A stretch of DNA of 64,000 nucleotides from Betaproteobacteria bacterium (lineage in GTDB: Bacteria > Pseudomonadota > Gammaproteobacteria > Burkholderiales > Rhodocyclaceae), in contig JADJXY010000002.1 of NCBI GenBank assembly GCA_016720065.1, positions 943,001 to 1,007,000 of the forward strand, in the 5' to 3' direction. The notes beneath the pieces are model-generated. The model was not told the origin of the DNA and made no database searches. It was given only the letters and a program-made list of their open reading frames with translations. Below are positions 9,318-19,719 of the stretch, piece after piece. A program made the position numbers and the translations under genes. Every line of letters starts with the position of its first letter. Position 1 is the stretch's first letter.

Positions 9318-10547
9318 ATGGCGCTGATTCGCCCCTTTGCCGCCCTGCGGCCGGCCCCCGGTCGCGCAGCCGACGTGGCCGCCCCTCCCTACGACGTACT
9401 CTCCAGCGACGAGGCCCGCGAACGGGCCGCCGGCAAGCCCTACAGCTTCCTGCACATCTCCAAGGCAGAAATCGATCTGCCGCAGGAGACCGACCCCTAC
9501 GCGCCGGCGGTCTATGCCCGATCCGCAGCCAACCTGGCAAGCCTCGTAGGCAAGGGCATCCTTCTGCGCGACTCGACACCCCGCTACTACGCCTACCGGC
9601 TCACCATGGGCAGCCATGTCCAGACCGGACTGGTCGCCGCCGCCTCGGTGGCCGACTACGACAGCAATCGCATTCGCCGCCACGAGTTCACCCGGCCTGA
9701 CAAGGAAGACGACCGGGTGCGCCAGATCGAGGCCCTGAACGCCCAGACCGGGCCGGTGTTGCTCGCCTACCCGGAGTGCCCGGCGGCTGACGCCGTCATC
9801 GCCGCTGCCACGGTGGGCGAGCCTCTCGCCGACGTGACGGCGGATGGCGTGCGCCACACCACCTGGGCCATCGACGATGCGGCCGCCATTGCCACCCTCA
9901 GCGCCGCCATGGATGCCCTGCCCGGCCTCTACATCGCCGACGGACACCACCGCTCGGCGGCAGCGTCCCGCGTCGCCGCCGCCCGCCGCGAAGGTGGCGC
10001 ATCGGCAGGTGCGGCCGAGGCTTTCCTGGCCGTCATGTTCCCCGCCCACGAAATGCGCATCATGGATTACAACCGGGTCGTGCGGGATCTCAACGGCCTC
10101 ACGCCGGAAGCCTTCCTGGCCCGCGTGGGCAAGACCTTCGCCATCGAACCGGCCCCGGGCGCCTTCTCTCCCGAAGCACCGGGAATCTTCGCCCTCTATC
10201 TCGCCGGACGCTGGGTCCGCCTGCGCCTCGATCCGGCCCTCATCCCCGCCGGGGACCCGGTGGCGCGGCTCGACGTCAGCCTGCTGTCGGACCACCTGCT
10301 GGGCCCCATCCTGGGCATCGCGGACCTGCGCCGCGACAAGCGCATCGATTTCGTTGGCGGCATCCGGGGCTTGGGTGAGTTGGAACGCCGGGTCGACAGC
10401 GGCGAAATGGCCGTTGCCTTCGCCCTCCACCCGACGCGCATGGCCGACCTCATGGCCGTGGCCGACGCCGGCGAAGTGATGCCCCCTAAATCCACCTGGT
10501 TCGAGCCCAAGCTCGCGGACGGACTGCTGTCCCACGTCCTGGATTGA
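9318..10547 (+). CDS. DUF1015 family protein
   Basis: 409 residues from the ATG at 9318, four bases after the DAHP synthase stop, so the two are probably co-transcribed. It begins MALIRPFAALRPAPGRAADVAAPPYDVLSSDEARE and contains HEFTRPDKEDDRVRQIEALNAQTGPV, GLYIADGHHRSAAA, and the family hallmark VMFPAHEMRIMDYNRVV, ending with a MPPKSTWFEPK motif. These identify the widespread DUF1015/SerK-like group. Some archaeal relatives are free-serine kinases, but activity here is not established. It ends just before a hairpin and converges on the DUF2237 gene. Confidence 0.85.
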   Translation: MALIRPFAALRPAPGRAADVAAPPYDVLSSDEARERAAGKPYSFLHISKAEIDLPQETDPYAPAVYARSAANLASLVGKGILLRDSTPRYYAYRLTMGSHVQTGLVAAASVADYDSNRIRRHEFTRPDKEDDRVRQIEALNAQTGPVLLAYPECPAADAVIAAATVGEPLADVTADGVRHTTWAIDDAAAIATLSAAMDALPGLYIADGHHRSAAASRVAAARREGGASAGAAEAFLAVMFPAHEMRIMDYNRVVRDLNGLTPEAFLARVGKTFAIEPAPGAFSPEAPGIFALYLAGRWVRLRLDPALIPAGDPVARLDVSLLSDHLLGPILGIADLRRDKRIDFVGGIRGLGELERRVDSGEMAVAFALHPTRMADLMAVADAGEVMPPKSTWFEPKLADGLLSHVLD

Positions 10548-10556
10548 CGGAAGGCT

Positions 10557-10588
10557 CGGTGGGGACACCCTCGGGCCCGTCCCCACCG
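10557..10588. terminator. Inverted repeat between convergent genes
   Basis: Ten-base arms CGGTGGGGAC and GTCCCCACCG enclose a 12-base loop. It sits nine bases after the DUF1015 stop and 14 bases before the DUF2237 stop on the other strand, where a bidirectional terminator would be expected. There is no T-run on either side, so it may act as an RNA-end hairpin rather than a classical intrinsic terminator. Confidence 0.4.
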
Positions 10589-10601
10589 GCGCCACGGCCC
10601 C

Positions 10602-10997
10602 CTACTGAAGGTCGTTGGCGTAGCGCCGCAGGTCATCCAGCGTGACGATCTCCAGGGCCGCCTGATTGGTGGCGGTCAGCACCACCCGGGGCGCCTTGCC
10701 GGCCCGCAAAGCCTCCTGCCAGCGGGCAGCGCACAGACACCAGCGATCCCCCGGATGCAGCCCGGGAAAACCGAATTCCGGGCGCGGCGTAGACAGATCG
10801 TTGCCCCGTTGCCGCGAAAATTCGAGGAAATCGGCGCTGGCGACAATGCATACCGTGTGGCTGCCCAGATCGTCCGGTCCCGTATTGCAACACCCGTCCC
10901 GGTAGAATCCGGTGCGAGGCCGCTCGCTGCAGGGCAGCAATGGGCCGCCCAGAACGTTGAGCTGGCTGCCGCTGCCGGGCCAATCACGGGGTTTCAC
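10602..10997 (-). CDS. DUF2237 family protein
   Basis: 131 residues from a GTG at 10997 whose last two bases are also the first two of the iscX stop (GTGA), so translation is probably coupled. Conserved features are LNVLGGPLLPCSERPRTGFYRDGCC, the cysteine pair, DLGSHTVCI and PGDRWCLCAARWQEA, all characteristic of DUF2237, a small cytoplasmic family without assigned function. It is the last gene of the Fe-S assembly operon here. That suggests, but does not show, a link to Fe-S or redox metabolism. Confidence 0.8.
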   Translation of the reverse strand: MKPRDWPGSGSQLNVLGGPLLPCSERPRTGFYRDGCCNTGPDDLGSHTVCIVASADFLEFSRQRGNDLSTPRPEFGFPGLHPGDRWCLCAARWQEALRAGKAPRVVLTATNQAALEIVTLDDLRRYANDLQ

Positions 10998-11188
10998 GCG
11001 ACCTCGTCGATCCAGGCCTGCTGGATTGCCTCGAGAATCTTCTCGCCACAATGCTTGGGGTCGTCGTCGAAGCCCGGCAGGGCCATGACCCAGTCCCGCA
11101 GATCGACGAAATTGACTTTCAGCGGGTCTCTATCCGGGTAGGCGTCCGCCAGCTCGATGGCGACGTCGTCGATATCGGTCCACTTCAT
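10994..11188 (-). CDS. iscX: Fe-S assembly protein IscX
   Basis: 64 residues, the usual size. The sequence MKWTDIDDVAIELADAYPD, followed by DPLKVNFVDLRDWVMALPGFDDDP, is the acidic IscX/YfhJ helix-turn-helix fold. IscX binds IscS and modulates iron delivery and desulfurase rate during Fe-S assembly. Its ATG at 11188 overlaps the fdx stop by four bases (ATGA), and its stop overlaps the next gene. Confidence 0.93.
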   Translation of the reverse strand: MKWTDIDDVAIELADAYPDRDPLKVNFVDLRDWVMALPGFDDDPKHCGEKILEAIQQAWIDEVA

Positions 11189-11525
11189 TTGCGATGCCCC
11201 TCCTTTGCCATGTTGATGCTGTATTTGGGGATTTCCACCACCAGCGGTGTGTCGCCGACCAAAGCTTGGCAGCCCAGGCGGGAGTTGGGTTCCAGACCCC
11301 AGGCCTTGTCCAGGAGGTCTTCCTCGTCGTCCTCGGCCGGATCCAGGGAGTTGAACCCCTCGCGCACGATGACGTGGCAGGTGGTGCAGGCGCAGGACAT
11401 TTCGCAGGCGTGCTCCAACTCGATGTCGTTCTCCAGCAAGTTCTGGCAAATGGATTTTCCGGCTTCGGCCTCGATCACGGCTCCGTCCGGACACAGTTCC
11501 AAGTGGGGTAGTACGACGATCTGGG

Positions 11526-11529
<4 letters not shown>
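11185..11529 (-). CDS. fdx: [2Fe-2S] ferredoxin of the ISC system
   Basis: 114 residues. The adrenodoxin-type cluster ligands are present at C42, C48, C51 (in HACEMSCACTTCHV) and C87 (SRLGCQAL). The acidic stretch DPAEDDEEDLLD is the partner-docking region. It supplies electrons during cluster assembly on IscU. The gene overlaps hscA and iscX by ATGA on both sides, the standard isc order. Confidence 0.95.
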
Positions 11530-13406
<1,877 letters not shown>

Positions 13407-13408
13407 GG

Positions 13409-13936
13409 CTATTCTTCCAGCGACGCCAGGGCGTCGTCGATTTCGTGCAACAGTTTTTCCAGGAACATCAGTCGGCGCACGGCTTCCGCCGCGCCGGCCA
13501 AGTCCGCTGCCTCGTCCAGGAGGCGGCCGAGTTCATCGTAGCGGCTGGCGATGTCCGCCCGCAGCCTGTGGTGCAGGCGTTCCAGTTCGTGGTGCTCCCG
13601 GGCGCCCCGCGCCTCGGCAACGGCCTCCCTCCACTCCATCTGCTCCATGAGGAACTCCGGGGCCATGGCGGTATTGCTCTCGGCCTGGACGTCGTGCCCA
13701 GCCAGATGCAGCAGGTACTTGGCGCGCTCCAGGGGCTTCTTCAGGGTCTGGTAGGCCTCGTTGGCCCGCGTCGCCCACTGCATGGAGAGGCGCCGCTCCG
13801 CATCGCCAGCGTGAGTGAAACGATCCGGATGCACCTGCCCTTGTACCGCACGATAGCGCAGGTCCAGGTCGGGCACGTCGATCCGGAAGAGCCTGGGGAG
13901 TTGGAACAACGAGAAAAAATCGGCGGTGAGATCCAC
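13409..13936 (-). CDS. hscB: Co-chaperone HscB (J-domain)
   Basis: 175 residues when started at GTG 13936, with GAGG at good spacing. This start gives VDLTADFFSLFQLPRLFRID, aligned with the family N-terminus; an upstream ATG would add 24 residues without family support. The J-domain HPD is present in QVHPDRFTHAGDAERR, then a three-helix C-terminal IscU-binding domain follows. It stimulates HscA ATPase and delivers IscU. A 98-base gap separates it from iscA. Confidence 0.93.
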   Translation of the reverse strand: MDLTADFFSLFQLPRLFRIDVPDLDLRYRAVQGQVHPDRFTHAGDAERRLSMQWATRANEAYQTLKKPLERAKYLLHLAGHDVQAESNTAMAPEFLMEQMEWREAVAEARGAREHHELERLHHRLRADIASRYDELGRLLDEAADLAGAAEAVRRLMFLEKLLHEIDDALASLEE

Positions 13937-14034
13937 CAGAAACCTCAAAATGTGATCGGTATTCCCGGCCGACCCGATTACGAACACCTCAAAGCAAAGG
14001 CGGGGCAATGAAGCAGCGGCGCGCCATCAACTCA

Positions 14035-14358
14035 TCAAACGTTAAAGGACTCGCCACAGCCGCATTGATCCTTGACATTCGGGTTATTGAATTTGAATCC
14101 TTCATTCAGCCCTTCGCGGGCGTAGTCCAGCTCCATTCCGTCGAGATAGGGCAGGCTCTTGGGATCGACAAATACCTTGACTCCCTTGCTCTCGAAAACG
14201 AGATCGTCACCGGCACTCTCATCCACGAATTCAAGCTTGTATGCCATCCCGGAACAACCGCTGGTGCGCACCCCCAAGCGCAGGCCTATGCCCTTGCCCC
14301 GCTTGCTCAGGTAGTTGGCGACGTGCTTTGCCGCCTTGTCGCTCAAGGTGATGGCCAT
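14035..14358 (-). CDS. iscA: Fe-S assembly A-type carrier IscA
   Basis: 107 residues from the ATG at 14358; GGAG lies seven bases upstream, while the ATG six bases earlier is too close to it. The three ligand cysteines C35 (RTSGCSGMAY), C99 and C101 (DQCGCGESF) are in place. IscA carries Fe-S clusters or iron to target apoproteins. Two bases separate it from iscU. Confidence 0.96.
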   Translation of the reverse strand: MAITLSDKAAKHVANYLSKRGKGIGLRLGVRTSGCSGMAYKLEFVDESAGDDLVFESKGVKVFVDPKSLPYLDGMELDYAREGLNEGFKFNNPNVKDQCGCGESFNV

Positions 14359-14360
14359 GC

Positions 14361-14744
14361 TCATTCTCCGTGCTTTTTCTTGTAATCGGCCACGGCCGCC
14401 TTGATGGCATCCTCGGCCAGGATGGAGCAGTGGATTTTTACCGGCGGCAGGGCCAGTTCCTCGGCAATTTCGGTGTTCTTGATCGTCAGGGCCTGATCGA
14501 CGGTCTTGCCCTTCACCCACTCGGTGACCAGGGACGAGGAAGCAATGGCGGAACCGCAGCCATAGGTCTTGAACTTGGCGTCTTCGATGACGCCCTGCTT
14601 GTTGACCTTGATCTGCAGCTTCATGACGTCGCCGCAGGCGGGTGCCCCCACCATGCCGGTGCCGACGCCCTCGTCTTCCTTGGTGAAGGAACCGACGTTG
14701 CGGGGATTTTCGTAGTGATCGATGACTTTGACGCTGTAGCTCAT
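14361..14744 (-). CDS. iscU: Fe-S cluster scaffold IscU
   Basis: 127 residues. Scaffold cysteines C37 (APACGDVM), C63 (TYGCGSAIASSS) and C106 (KIHCSIL), H105 and the HscA recognition motif LPPVK at residues 99-103 are all present. The cluster is built here from IscS sulfur and iron, then handed on through HscBA. Ten bases separate it from the iscS stop. Confidence 0.97.
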   Translation of the reverse strand: MSYSVKVIDHYENPRNVGSFTKEDEGVGTGMVGAPACGDVMKLQIKVNKQGVIEDAKFKTYGCGSAIASSSLVTEWVKGKTVDQALTIKNTEIAEELALPPVKIHCSILAEDAIKAAVADYKKKHGE

Positions 14745-14754
14745 GATGGTCTCC

Positions 14755-15966
14755 TTAATGCGCAGCCCACTGGACGGTCCTCAGGTCGATGCCTTCCTGG
14801 ACCATTTCCCAGAGGGGAGAAAGTTCACGTAGTTTCCCAATTTTCGTATGTAACAATCTGATTGCATAGTCAATTTCCTCTTCAACCGTAAAGCGACCCA
14901 AGGTAAACCGGATCGAACTGTGGGCGAGTTCGTCATCGCGGCCAAGAGCCCGCAGAACGTAGGAGGGTTCCAGGCTGGCCGAGGTACAGGCGGACCCTGA
15001 AGACACCGCCAGGTCCTTGATGGCCATGATCATGGATTCACCTTCCACGTAGGCGAAGCTCATGTTGAGGTTGTGGGGCACGCGGTGCTCGGCGTCTCCG
15101 TTCAGATACACGGCGTCGATGTCGGAGAGCCCGGCAAGGAGCCTATCCCGCAGGGCACCAATACGCAGGTTCTCCGCGGCCATCTCTTCCCTGGCGATAC
15201 GGAAGGCCTCGCCCATGCCGACGATCTGGTGGGTGGCCAGGGTACCGGAACGGAAGCCACGCTCGTGGCCTCCGCCGTGCATCTGCGGTTCCACGCGGAT
15301 GCGGGGCTTTCTGCGCACGTACAGGGCGCCGATGCCCTTGGGACCGTAGGTCTTGTGGGCGGAGAAGCTCATCAAATCCACCTTCAGCCTAGCCAGGTCG
15401 ATATCGACCTTGCCGGTGGCCTGGGCGGCATCCACGTGGAAAATGACGCCTTTCTCGCGGCAGATTTCGCCCAGCTGCTCGATGGGCTGGACGACACCGA
15501 TTTCATTATTGACGAACATCACCGAGGCCAGCACGGTATCGGGGCGGATGGCAGCCTTGAAGGCTTCCAGATCCACCAGGCCATTTTCCTGGACGTCCAG
15601 GTAGGTGGCCGTGAAACCCTGGCGCTCCATCTCGCGCACCGTATCCAGCACCGCCTTGTGTTCGGTCTTCACCGTGATGATGTGCTTGCCCTTGGTTCCG
15701 GCGTAGAAATTGGCGGCGCCCTTGATGGCCAGGTTATTGGATTCCGTGGCACCCGAGGTCCACACGATCTCCTTGGGGTCGGCATTCACCAGGGCGGCGA
15801 CCTGCTCGCGGGCGGTCTCTACCGCGGCCTCCACTTCCCAGCCATAGCTGTGGGAACGGGAAGCCGGATTGCCGAATTTCTCCACCAGGAAAGGAATCAT
15901 CTTTTCCGCCACGCGCGGGTCCACCGGAGTGGTGGCTGAGTAATCCAGATAAATGGGCAGTTTCAT
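14755..15966 (-). CDS. iscS: Cysteine desulfurase IscS
   Basis: 403 residues from the ATG at 15966 (MKLPIYLDYSATTPVDP), which matches the family start; the longer frame upstream is not conserved. PLP lysine lies in FSAHKTYGPKGIGALY, and the persulfide-forming cysteine in the mobile loop SSGSACTSASLEPSYVL. It converts cysteine to alanine and passes sulfur to IscU. This is the group I enzyme normally found next to iscU. A second desulfurase gene precedes it by 37 bases. Confidence 0.97.
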   Translation of the reverse strand: MKLPIYLDYSATTPVDPRVAEKMIPFLVEKFGNPASRSHSYGWEVEAAVETAREQVAALVNADPKEIVWTSGATESNNLAIKGAANFYAGTKGKHIITVKTEHKAVLDTVREMERQGFTATYLDVQENGLVDLEAFKAAIRPDTVLASVMFVNNEIGVVQPIEQLGEICREKGVIFHVDAAQATGKVDIDLARLKVDLMSFSAHKTYGPKGIGALYVRRKPRIRVEPQMHGGGHERGFRSGTLATHQIVGMGEAFRIAREEMAAENLRIGALRDRLLAGLSDIDAVYLNGDAEHRVPHNLNMSFAYVEGESMIMAIKDLAVSSGSACTSASLEPSYVLRALGRDDELAHSSIRFTLGRFTVEEEIDYAIRLLHTKIGKLRELSPLWEMVQEGIDLRTVQWAAH

Positions 15967-16003
15967 CGTTTCTCTCGTCTCGTCGGAAATGTTTCTGGCG
16001 ACC

Positions 16004-17161
16004 TCAGGCCGCCATGGCAGCAAGTCCCCGCAGGCTTCCGACCGTAGTCCCCAGGGTTGTCAGCAAGGCGTCAACTTCGGCTTCAGTATTGCGCGCCCCG
16101 AAACTCACCCTGACCGCCCCGCGGGCGAGATCGTCAGGCACCCCCATGGCGGCCAGCACAGGGGAAGGCTCTGGATTTGCGCTGGAGCACGCCGAACCGC
16201 TCGCCACCGCGAATCCGGCCCGGTCGAGTTTGCCGACCAGGGTCTCGCCGTCGACCCGGGCAAAGGCGAAAAAACAGGTATTGGGTAGACGCTCCGCCGT
16301 AGGCGCGAAAATCGTCGCACCCAAGGCCGTCAGCCCACGCTCCAGCCGATCACGCAGCCCACGCAAACGCGCCGATTCCGCCGCCAGGCGCGACACGACG
16401 CGCTCGCAGGCCAAACCAAAACCGACGATGGCAGCCACGTTCTCAGTTCCCGAGCGCAAATTCCCTTCCTGGCCGCCACCGGCAATCAGGGGCCGCAGTT
16501 CTGCGCGCTTGTCCATGACCAGGGCCGCGGCGCCCTTGGGGCCGCCGATCTTGTGCCCGGAAATGGTCAGGGCATGGACGCCGGTGCCATTGAGTGCGCG
16601 GAAATCGAGCGCCACCTTGCCAAACGCCTGGACCGCATCGCTGTGAAACCAGGCACCGCAAGATTGGGCCTCTCGGGCCAGGGTCGGGATGTCCTGGATG
16701 ACGCCGGTCTCGTTATTGGCCAGCATCACGGAAATGAGGCGCGGCCGCAGTGCGAGGGCCTCGGCCCAGGCCGGCGGACTGAGATGGCCGTCGGCATTCA
16801 CTGCGAGTTTCCGGATCGTCCACCCCTGGGGCGCCAACTGGGCCACCGGCCTGGCGACCGACGGATGCTCGGTTGCACCCACGGCAAGGAACCCCGGGCG
16901 CAGACTGGAGGCGGCCCCCTTCAGGAAAAGATTGTTGGCCTCGCTGCCCCCGCTGGTGAAGATGACTTCCGTCGGATGAGCCCCGACTGCCGCCGCCACG
17001 CGCTGACGCGCGTCATCCAGGGCTCGCCGGGCCTCCCGGCCATACTCGTGGCGACTGGAGGGGTTTCCCCAGGAATCCCGCAACCAGGGCAGCATGGCGG
17101 CCAGCACGCTCTCGTCGAGCGGAGTGGTCGCGTTGTGATCGAGGTAGGCAGGTCGAAACAT
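16004..17161 (-). CDS. Second cysteine desulfurase (IscS/NifS-like) in the isc operon
   Basis: 385 residues from the ATG at 17161 (MFRPAYLDHNATTPLDES). PLP lysine is in ISGHKIGGPKGAAAL, and the catalytic cysteine loop is VASGSACSSANPEPSPVL, so it looks active. It is clearly divergent from the neighbouring IscS, with a shorter C-terminus that lacks the IscU-docking tail. It lies between iscR and iscS, all on one strand, so it should be under IscR control. Dedicated sulfur supply to another acceptor, or a paralogue used under other conditions, are both possible. Confidence 0.9.
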   Translation of the reverse strand: MFRPAYLDHNATTPLDESVLAAMLPWLRDSWGNPSSRHEYGREARRALDDARQRVAAAVGAHPTEVIFTSGGSEANNLFLKGAASSLRPGFLAVGATEHPSVARPVAQLAPQGWTIRKLAVNADGHLSPPAWAEALALRPRLISVMLANNETGVIQDIPTLAREAQSCGAWFHSDAVQAFGKVALDFRALNGTGVHALTISGHKIGGPKGAAALVMDKRAELRPLIAGGGQEGNLRSGTENVAAIVGFGLACERVVSRLAAESARLRGLRDRLERGLTALGATIFAPTAERLPNTCFFAFARVDGETLVGKLDRAGFAVASGSACSSANPEPSPVLAAMGVPDDLARGAVRVSFGARNTEAEVDALLTTLGTTVGSLRGLAAMAA

Positions 17162-17279
17162 GATCTTAACGTGGAAGACGCGCTGCGCTTCTGTCACCGC
17201 TCCTCACCCGCCGGGCGGGAAAGGAGGCGGCGGAGAGGGGGGCTGAATGGGCAGCGTCTCGCATGGATCTGGAGGACAT

Positions 17280-17786
17280 TCAGGCCACGACCGCGAGTTT
17301 TTGGCGGGATGCGCGACTCCGGCCCTGGGTCGGTTCCCGGCGCTGGTCGGCCAGGACGGTCACCGCCGCCGGATTCTGCTTGTCTTTTTGGCGACTGACC
17401 AGGTCTTGCAGGGAAACGGAGGCCAGATAGTCGTACATTTTGGCATTCAGGGTGGCCCAGAGTTCGTGGGTCATGCAGCGGTGCTCGTCCTGGCAGTTCT
17501 CGCGCCCCCCGCACTGGGTCGCGTCCAGGGGCTCATCCACTGCGCGGATGATGTCCGCCACAGACACGTCAGCCAGGGAACGGGCGATGCAATAGCCGCC
17601 ACCGGGGCCCCGTACGCTCTCGACGAGCCGGTGGCGGCGCAACTTGCCGAACAACTGCTCCAAGTACGACAAGGAAATCCCCTGACGCTCGCTCACGCCG
17701 GCAAGGGCCACAGGCCCGCCTTCCCCGCGCAGGGCCAGATCGATCATCGCGGTGACGGCGAAACGCCCTTTAGTCGTCAAGCGCAT
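17280..17786 (-). CDS. iscR: Rrf2-family regulator IscR
   Basis: 168 residues. It opens with MRLTTKGRFAVTAMIDLAL, the Rrf2 winged helix, and YLEQLFGKLRRHRLVESVRGPGGGY includes the recognition helix and wing. The [2Fe-2S] ligands C92, C98, C104 and H107 fall at exactly the numbering known for E. coli IscR (QCGGRENCQDEHRCMTH). It represses its own operon when loaded with a cluster. An AGGAG ribosome site precedes the ATG, and an IscR-like operator overlaps the promoter upstream. Confidence 0.96.
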   Translation of the reverse strand: MRLTTKGRFAVTAMIDLALRGEGGPVALAGVSERQGISLSYLEQLFGKLRRHRLVESVRGPGGGYCIARSLADVSVADIIRAVDEPLDATQCGGRENCQDEHRCMTHELWATLNAKMYDYLASVSLQDLVSRQKDKQNPAAVTVLADQRREPTQGRSRASRQKLAVVA

Positions 17787-17802
17787 GCTTGCTCTCCTGA
17801 AA

Positions 17803-17852
17803 ATAACCTAGTGTTCTTGTCAAGAATATCTGCCGGCTGCAGTATTAGTCAA
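17803..17852 (-). promoter_or_regulatory. iscR promoter with IscR type-1-like operator
   Basis: On the minus strand a -35 TTGACT (17847-17852, overlapping the cysE stop) and a -10 TATTCT (17823-17828) are 18 bases apart. A 25-base segment at 17803-17827 agrees at 19 of 25 positions with the type 1 IscR consensus as I recall it (ATASYYGACT...AGTCRRSTAT). It covers the -10 and start region, as expected for autorepression. Confidence 0.55.
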
Positions 17853-18603
17853 CCATTTTACTCAAGTATTTTGGGTCGAAGCTGTCGGCGGCCTGGACCT
17901 GCTCATCGCATTTGATTCCCGCTGCGTCCAGTTCCTTGAGCAGCATGGCGAGGCGACGGTCGGTCTCCGCAGCGTGATCCAGCAGACCATGGATCGCCTG
18001 CGCCAACGGGTCATCCTGATCCCGGGCCACGGCGTAGGCGGAAAAGCCCATTTTCTCGGCCTGGGCCGCTCGCTGCTGCGCGGCTTCAGAAGTATCGACG
18101 AGGCGCGCGGGATTACCGACGGCGGTGGCCCCCGGCGGAACAGCCTTGGTCACCACGGCATTGGAACCCACTTTGGCTCCGGCCCCGATCACGATGGGTC
18201 CGAGCACCTTGGCCCCCGCTCCCACCACCACGCCATCCTCCAGGGTGGGATGCCGCTTGCCCTTGTTCCAGGACGTACCCCCCAGGGTCACGCCGTGATA
18301 AAGGGTTACACCATCGCCGATGACTGCGGTTTCGCCGATGACGACCCCCATGCCGTGATCGATAAAGAAACGACGGCCAATGGTCGCCCCGGGATGGATT
18401 TCGATGCCGGTGAAAAAGCGTGAAAAATGGGCCACGAAGCGCCCGAGCCAGCGCAGGCGCCTCCGCCAGAGTCCATGGGCGATACGATGGAGAATCAGAG
18501 CATGGATACCGGGATAACAGGTGAGCACCTCCCAGGAGGACCGAGCCGCCGGGTCACGGTCGAAAACCGACCGGATGTCTTCACGCAATTGCCCAAGAAA
18601 CAT
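17845..18603 (-). CDS. cysE: Serine O-acetyltransferase CysE
   Basis: 252 residues. The N-terminal helical domain (REDIRSVFDRDPAARSSWEVLTCYPG) is followed by a left-handed beta-helix with the catalytic segment FFIDHGMGVVIGETAVIGDGV and TLGGTSWNKGKRHP. It makes O-acetylserine from serine and acetyl-CoA for cysteine synthesis. The C-terminus runs longer than the E. coli enzyme and ends SKMVD, so the terminal isoleucine that docks into CysK is missing here. The gene lies 58 bases upstream of iscR on the same strand and has its own promoter with an IscR-like site, linking cysteine supply to Fe-S status. Confidence 0.95.
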   Translation of the reverse strand: MFLGQLREDIRSVFDRDPAARSSWEVLTCYPGIHALILHRIAHGLWRRRLRWLGRFVAHFSRFFTGIEIHPGATIGRRFFIDHGMGVVIGETAVIGDGVTLYHGVTLGGTSWNKGKRHPTLEDGVVVGAGAKVLGPIVIGAGAKVGSNAVVTKAVPPGATAVGNPARLVDTSEAAQQRAAQAEKMGFSAYAVARDQDDPLAQAIHGLLDHAAETDRRLAMLLKELDAAGIKCDEQVQAADSFDPKYLSKMVD

Positions 18604-18637
18604 GACGCAAGAATCCCCCCAGCGTTGTCGTGGGCGA

Positions 18638-18670
18638 ATTGTAAAATACTCGACTGAATTTGTCAGTTAT
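18638..18670 (-). promoter_or_regulatory. cysE promoter overlapped by a strong IscR type-1-like site
   Basis: Read on the minus strand, CTGACA and TACAAT (18638-18643) are 17 bases apart and place a start about 28 bases before the cysE ATG. The 25-base palindrome-like segment at 18646-18670 starts ATACTCGACT and ends GTCAGTTAT on the plus strand, and agrees with the type 1 IscR consensus at 23 of 25 positions (consensus from memory). The site covers the -35 and most of the spacer. Confidence 0.6.
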
Positions 18671-18841
18671 TTTGCCGCAACCCACCGCACGGACTCTGCC
18701 GCAGCGCTTCCCCGATGACATTCGCGCCGCGATGGCTCAGAATCCGCACTGATCCTGCCAAAGTCCTTTTCCCGGGCTGCCCCCTGCGATTCGAACGTGC
18801 TGGGCATCCCGCGAATCCTTGCTCGCACTACAGGAAATGTC

Positions 18842-19714
18842 ATGACGAATCTCTCCGCCGATAACGACAAGGTCGGCGACGCCCTCAACGCCCAGCGCTT
18901 CCAGATGCTCGAGGACATCGCCAAGGAATTGGCGGGCGACGTTGTCTTTCCCACCTATTTCGATGCCGCTTTCCGCTTGCGCAAAGCCTTGCAGGACACG
19001 GACCAGCCCCTGGCCAGGATCGTCGGGGTCATCGCCCTGGAACCGCTCATCGCCGCCCGGGTGATGAAGCTCGCCAACTCGGCCATGTACGGGGGCGGGT
19101 CGACGGTGCGTGACCTCGGGGCGGCCATTCAGCGCCTCGGACTCGAAACCGTGCGCACCACGGCCCTGGCCATCGCCATGGGGCAGATGCTGCGTTCCAA
19201 GGAGATGGCCCCCTTCGCCGAACTGACCCGCCTGCTGTGGGACCACACGCTGAAATCGGCCGCCGCCGCCCGTCTCCTCGCCAGGACCCAGACTCGCATC
19301 AATCCGGACGAGGCCCATCTCGCCGGACTGGTTCACGACCTGGGGGCTTTCTACATGCTCTATCGCGCCGCCCAGTATCCGGAATTGCGCGCACGTCCGG
19401 ATACCGTCAAGTACCTGATCGTGCAGTGGCATGAAAGTATTGGGGTCAGCCTCTTGAATGCCCTCGGGATGCCCGAAGACATCGTCGAGGCCACCATCGA
19501 CCACGACCAGCCACGCCAGGCCCTCAATGCGGTGCGCACGCTCCCGGAGATCGTCTACGTCGCCAATGTGCTCGCTGGCGCCCATTTCGAATGGTTGTAC
19601 CAGGACATCGACCCGGAGGCCGGCGAGCCCGGCATCATCCGGCGCAATTTCGCCGCCCTGTTGCCCCAGATCGACGCCGATGCGGAGTCGATGCGCGCGG
19701 CACTGAACGCCTGA
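18842..19714 (+). CDS. HDOD-domain protein
   Basis: 290 residues from the ATG at 18842, which has AGGAAA at good spacing; an in-frame ATG 15 codons earlier is less likely. The HDOD domain spans most of the protein: LAGDVVFPTYFDAAFRLRKALQD, IVGVIALEPLIAARVMKLANSAMYG, ALGLET-like RLGLETVRTTALAIAMGQ, and AHLAGLVHDLGAFYM. HDOD domains resemble HD phosphohydrolases but usually lack catalytic metal ligands; they act in signalling and regulation. It stands alone, divergent from cysE and convergent with trmJ. Its partner is unknown. Confidence 0.85.
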   Translation: MTNLSADNDKVGDALNAQRFQMLEDIAKELAGDVVFPTYFDAAFRLRKALQDTDQPLARIVGVIALEPLIAARVMKLANSAMYGGGSTVRDLGAAIQRLGLETVRTTALAIAMGQMLRSKEMAPFAELTRLLWDHTLKSAAAARLLARTQTRINPDEAHLAGLVHDLGAFYMLYRAAQYPELRARPDTVKYLIVQWHESIGVSLLNALGMPEDIVEATIDHDQPRQALNAVRTLPEIVYVANVLAGAHFEWLYQDIDPEAGEPGIIRRNFAALLPQIDADAESMRAALNA

Positions 19715-19719
19715 GCGCC

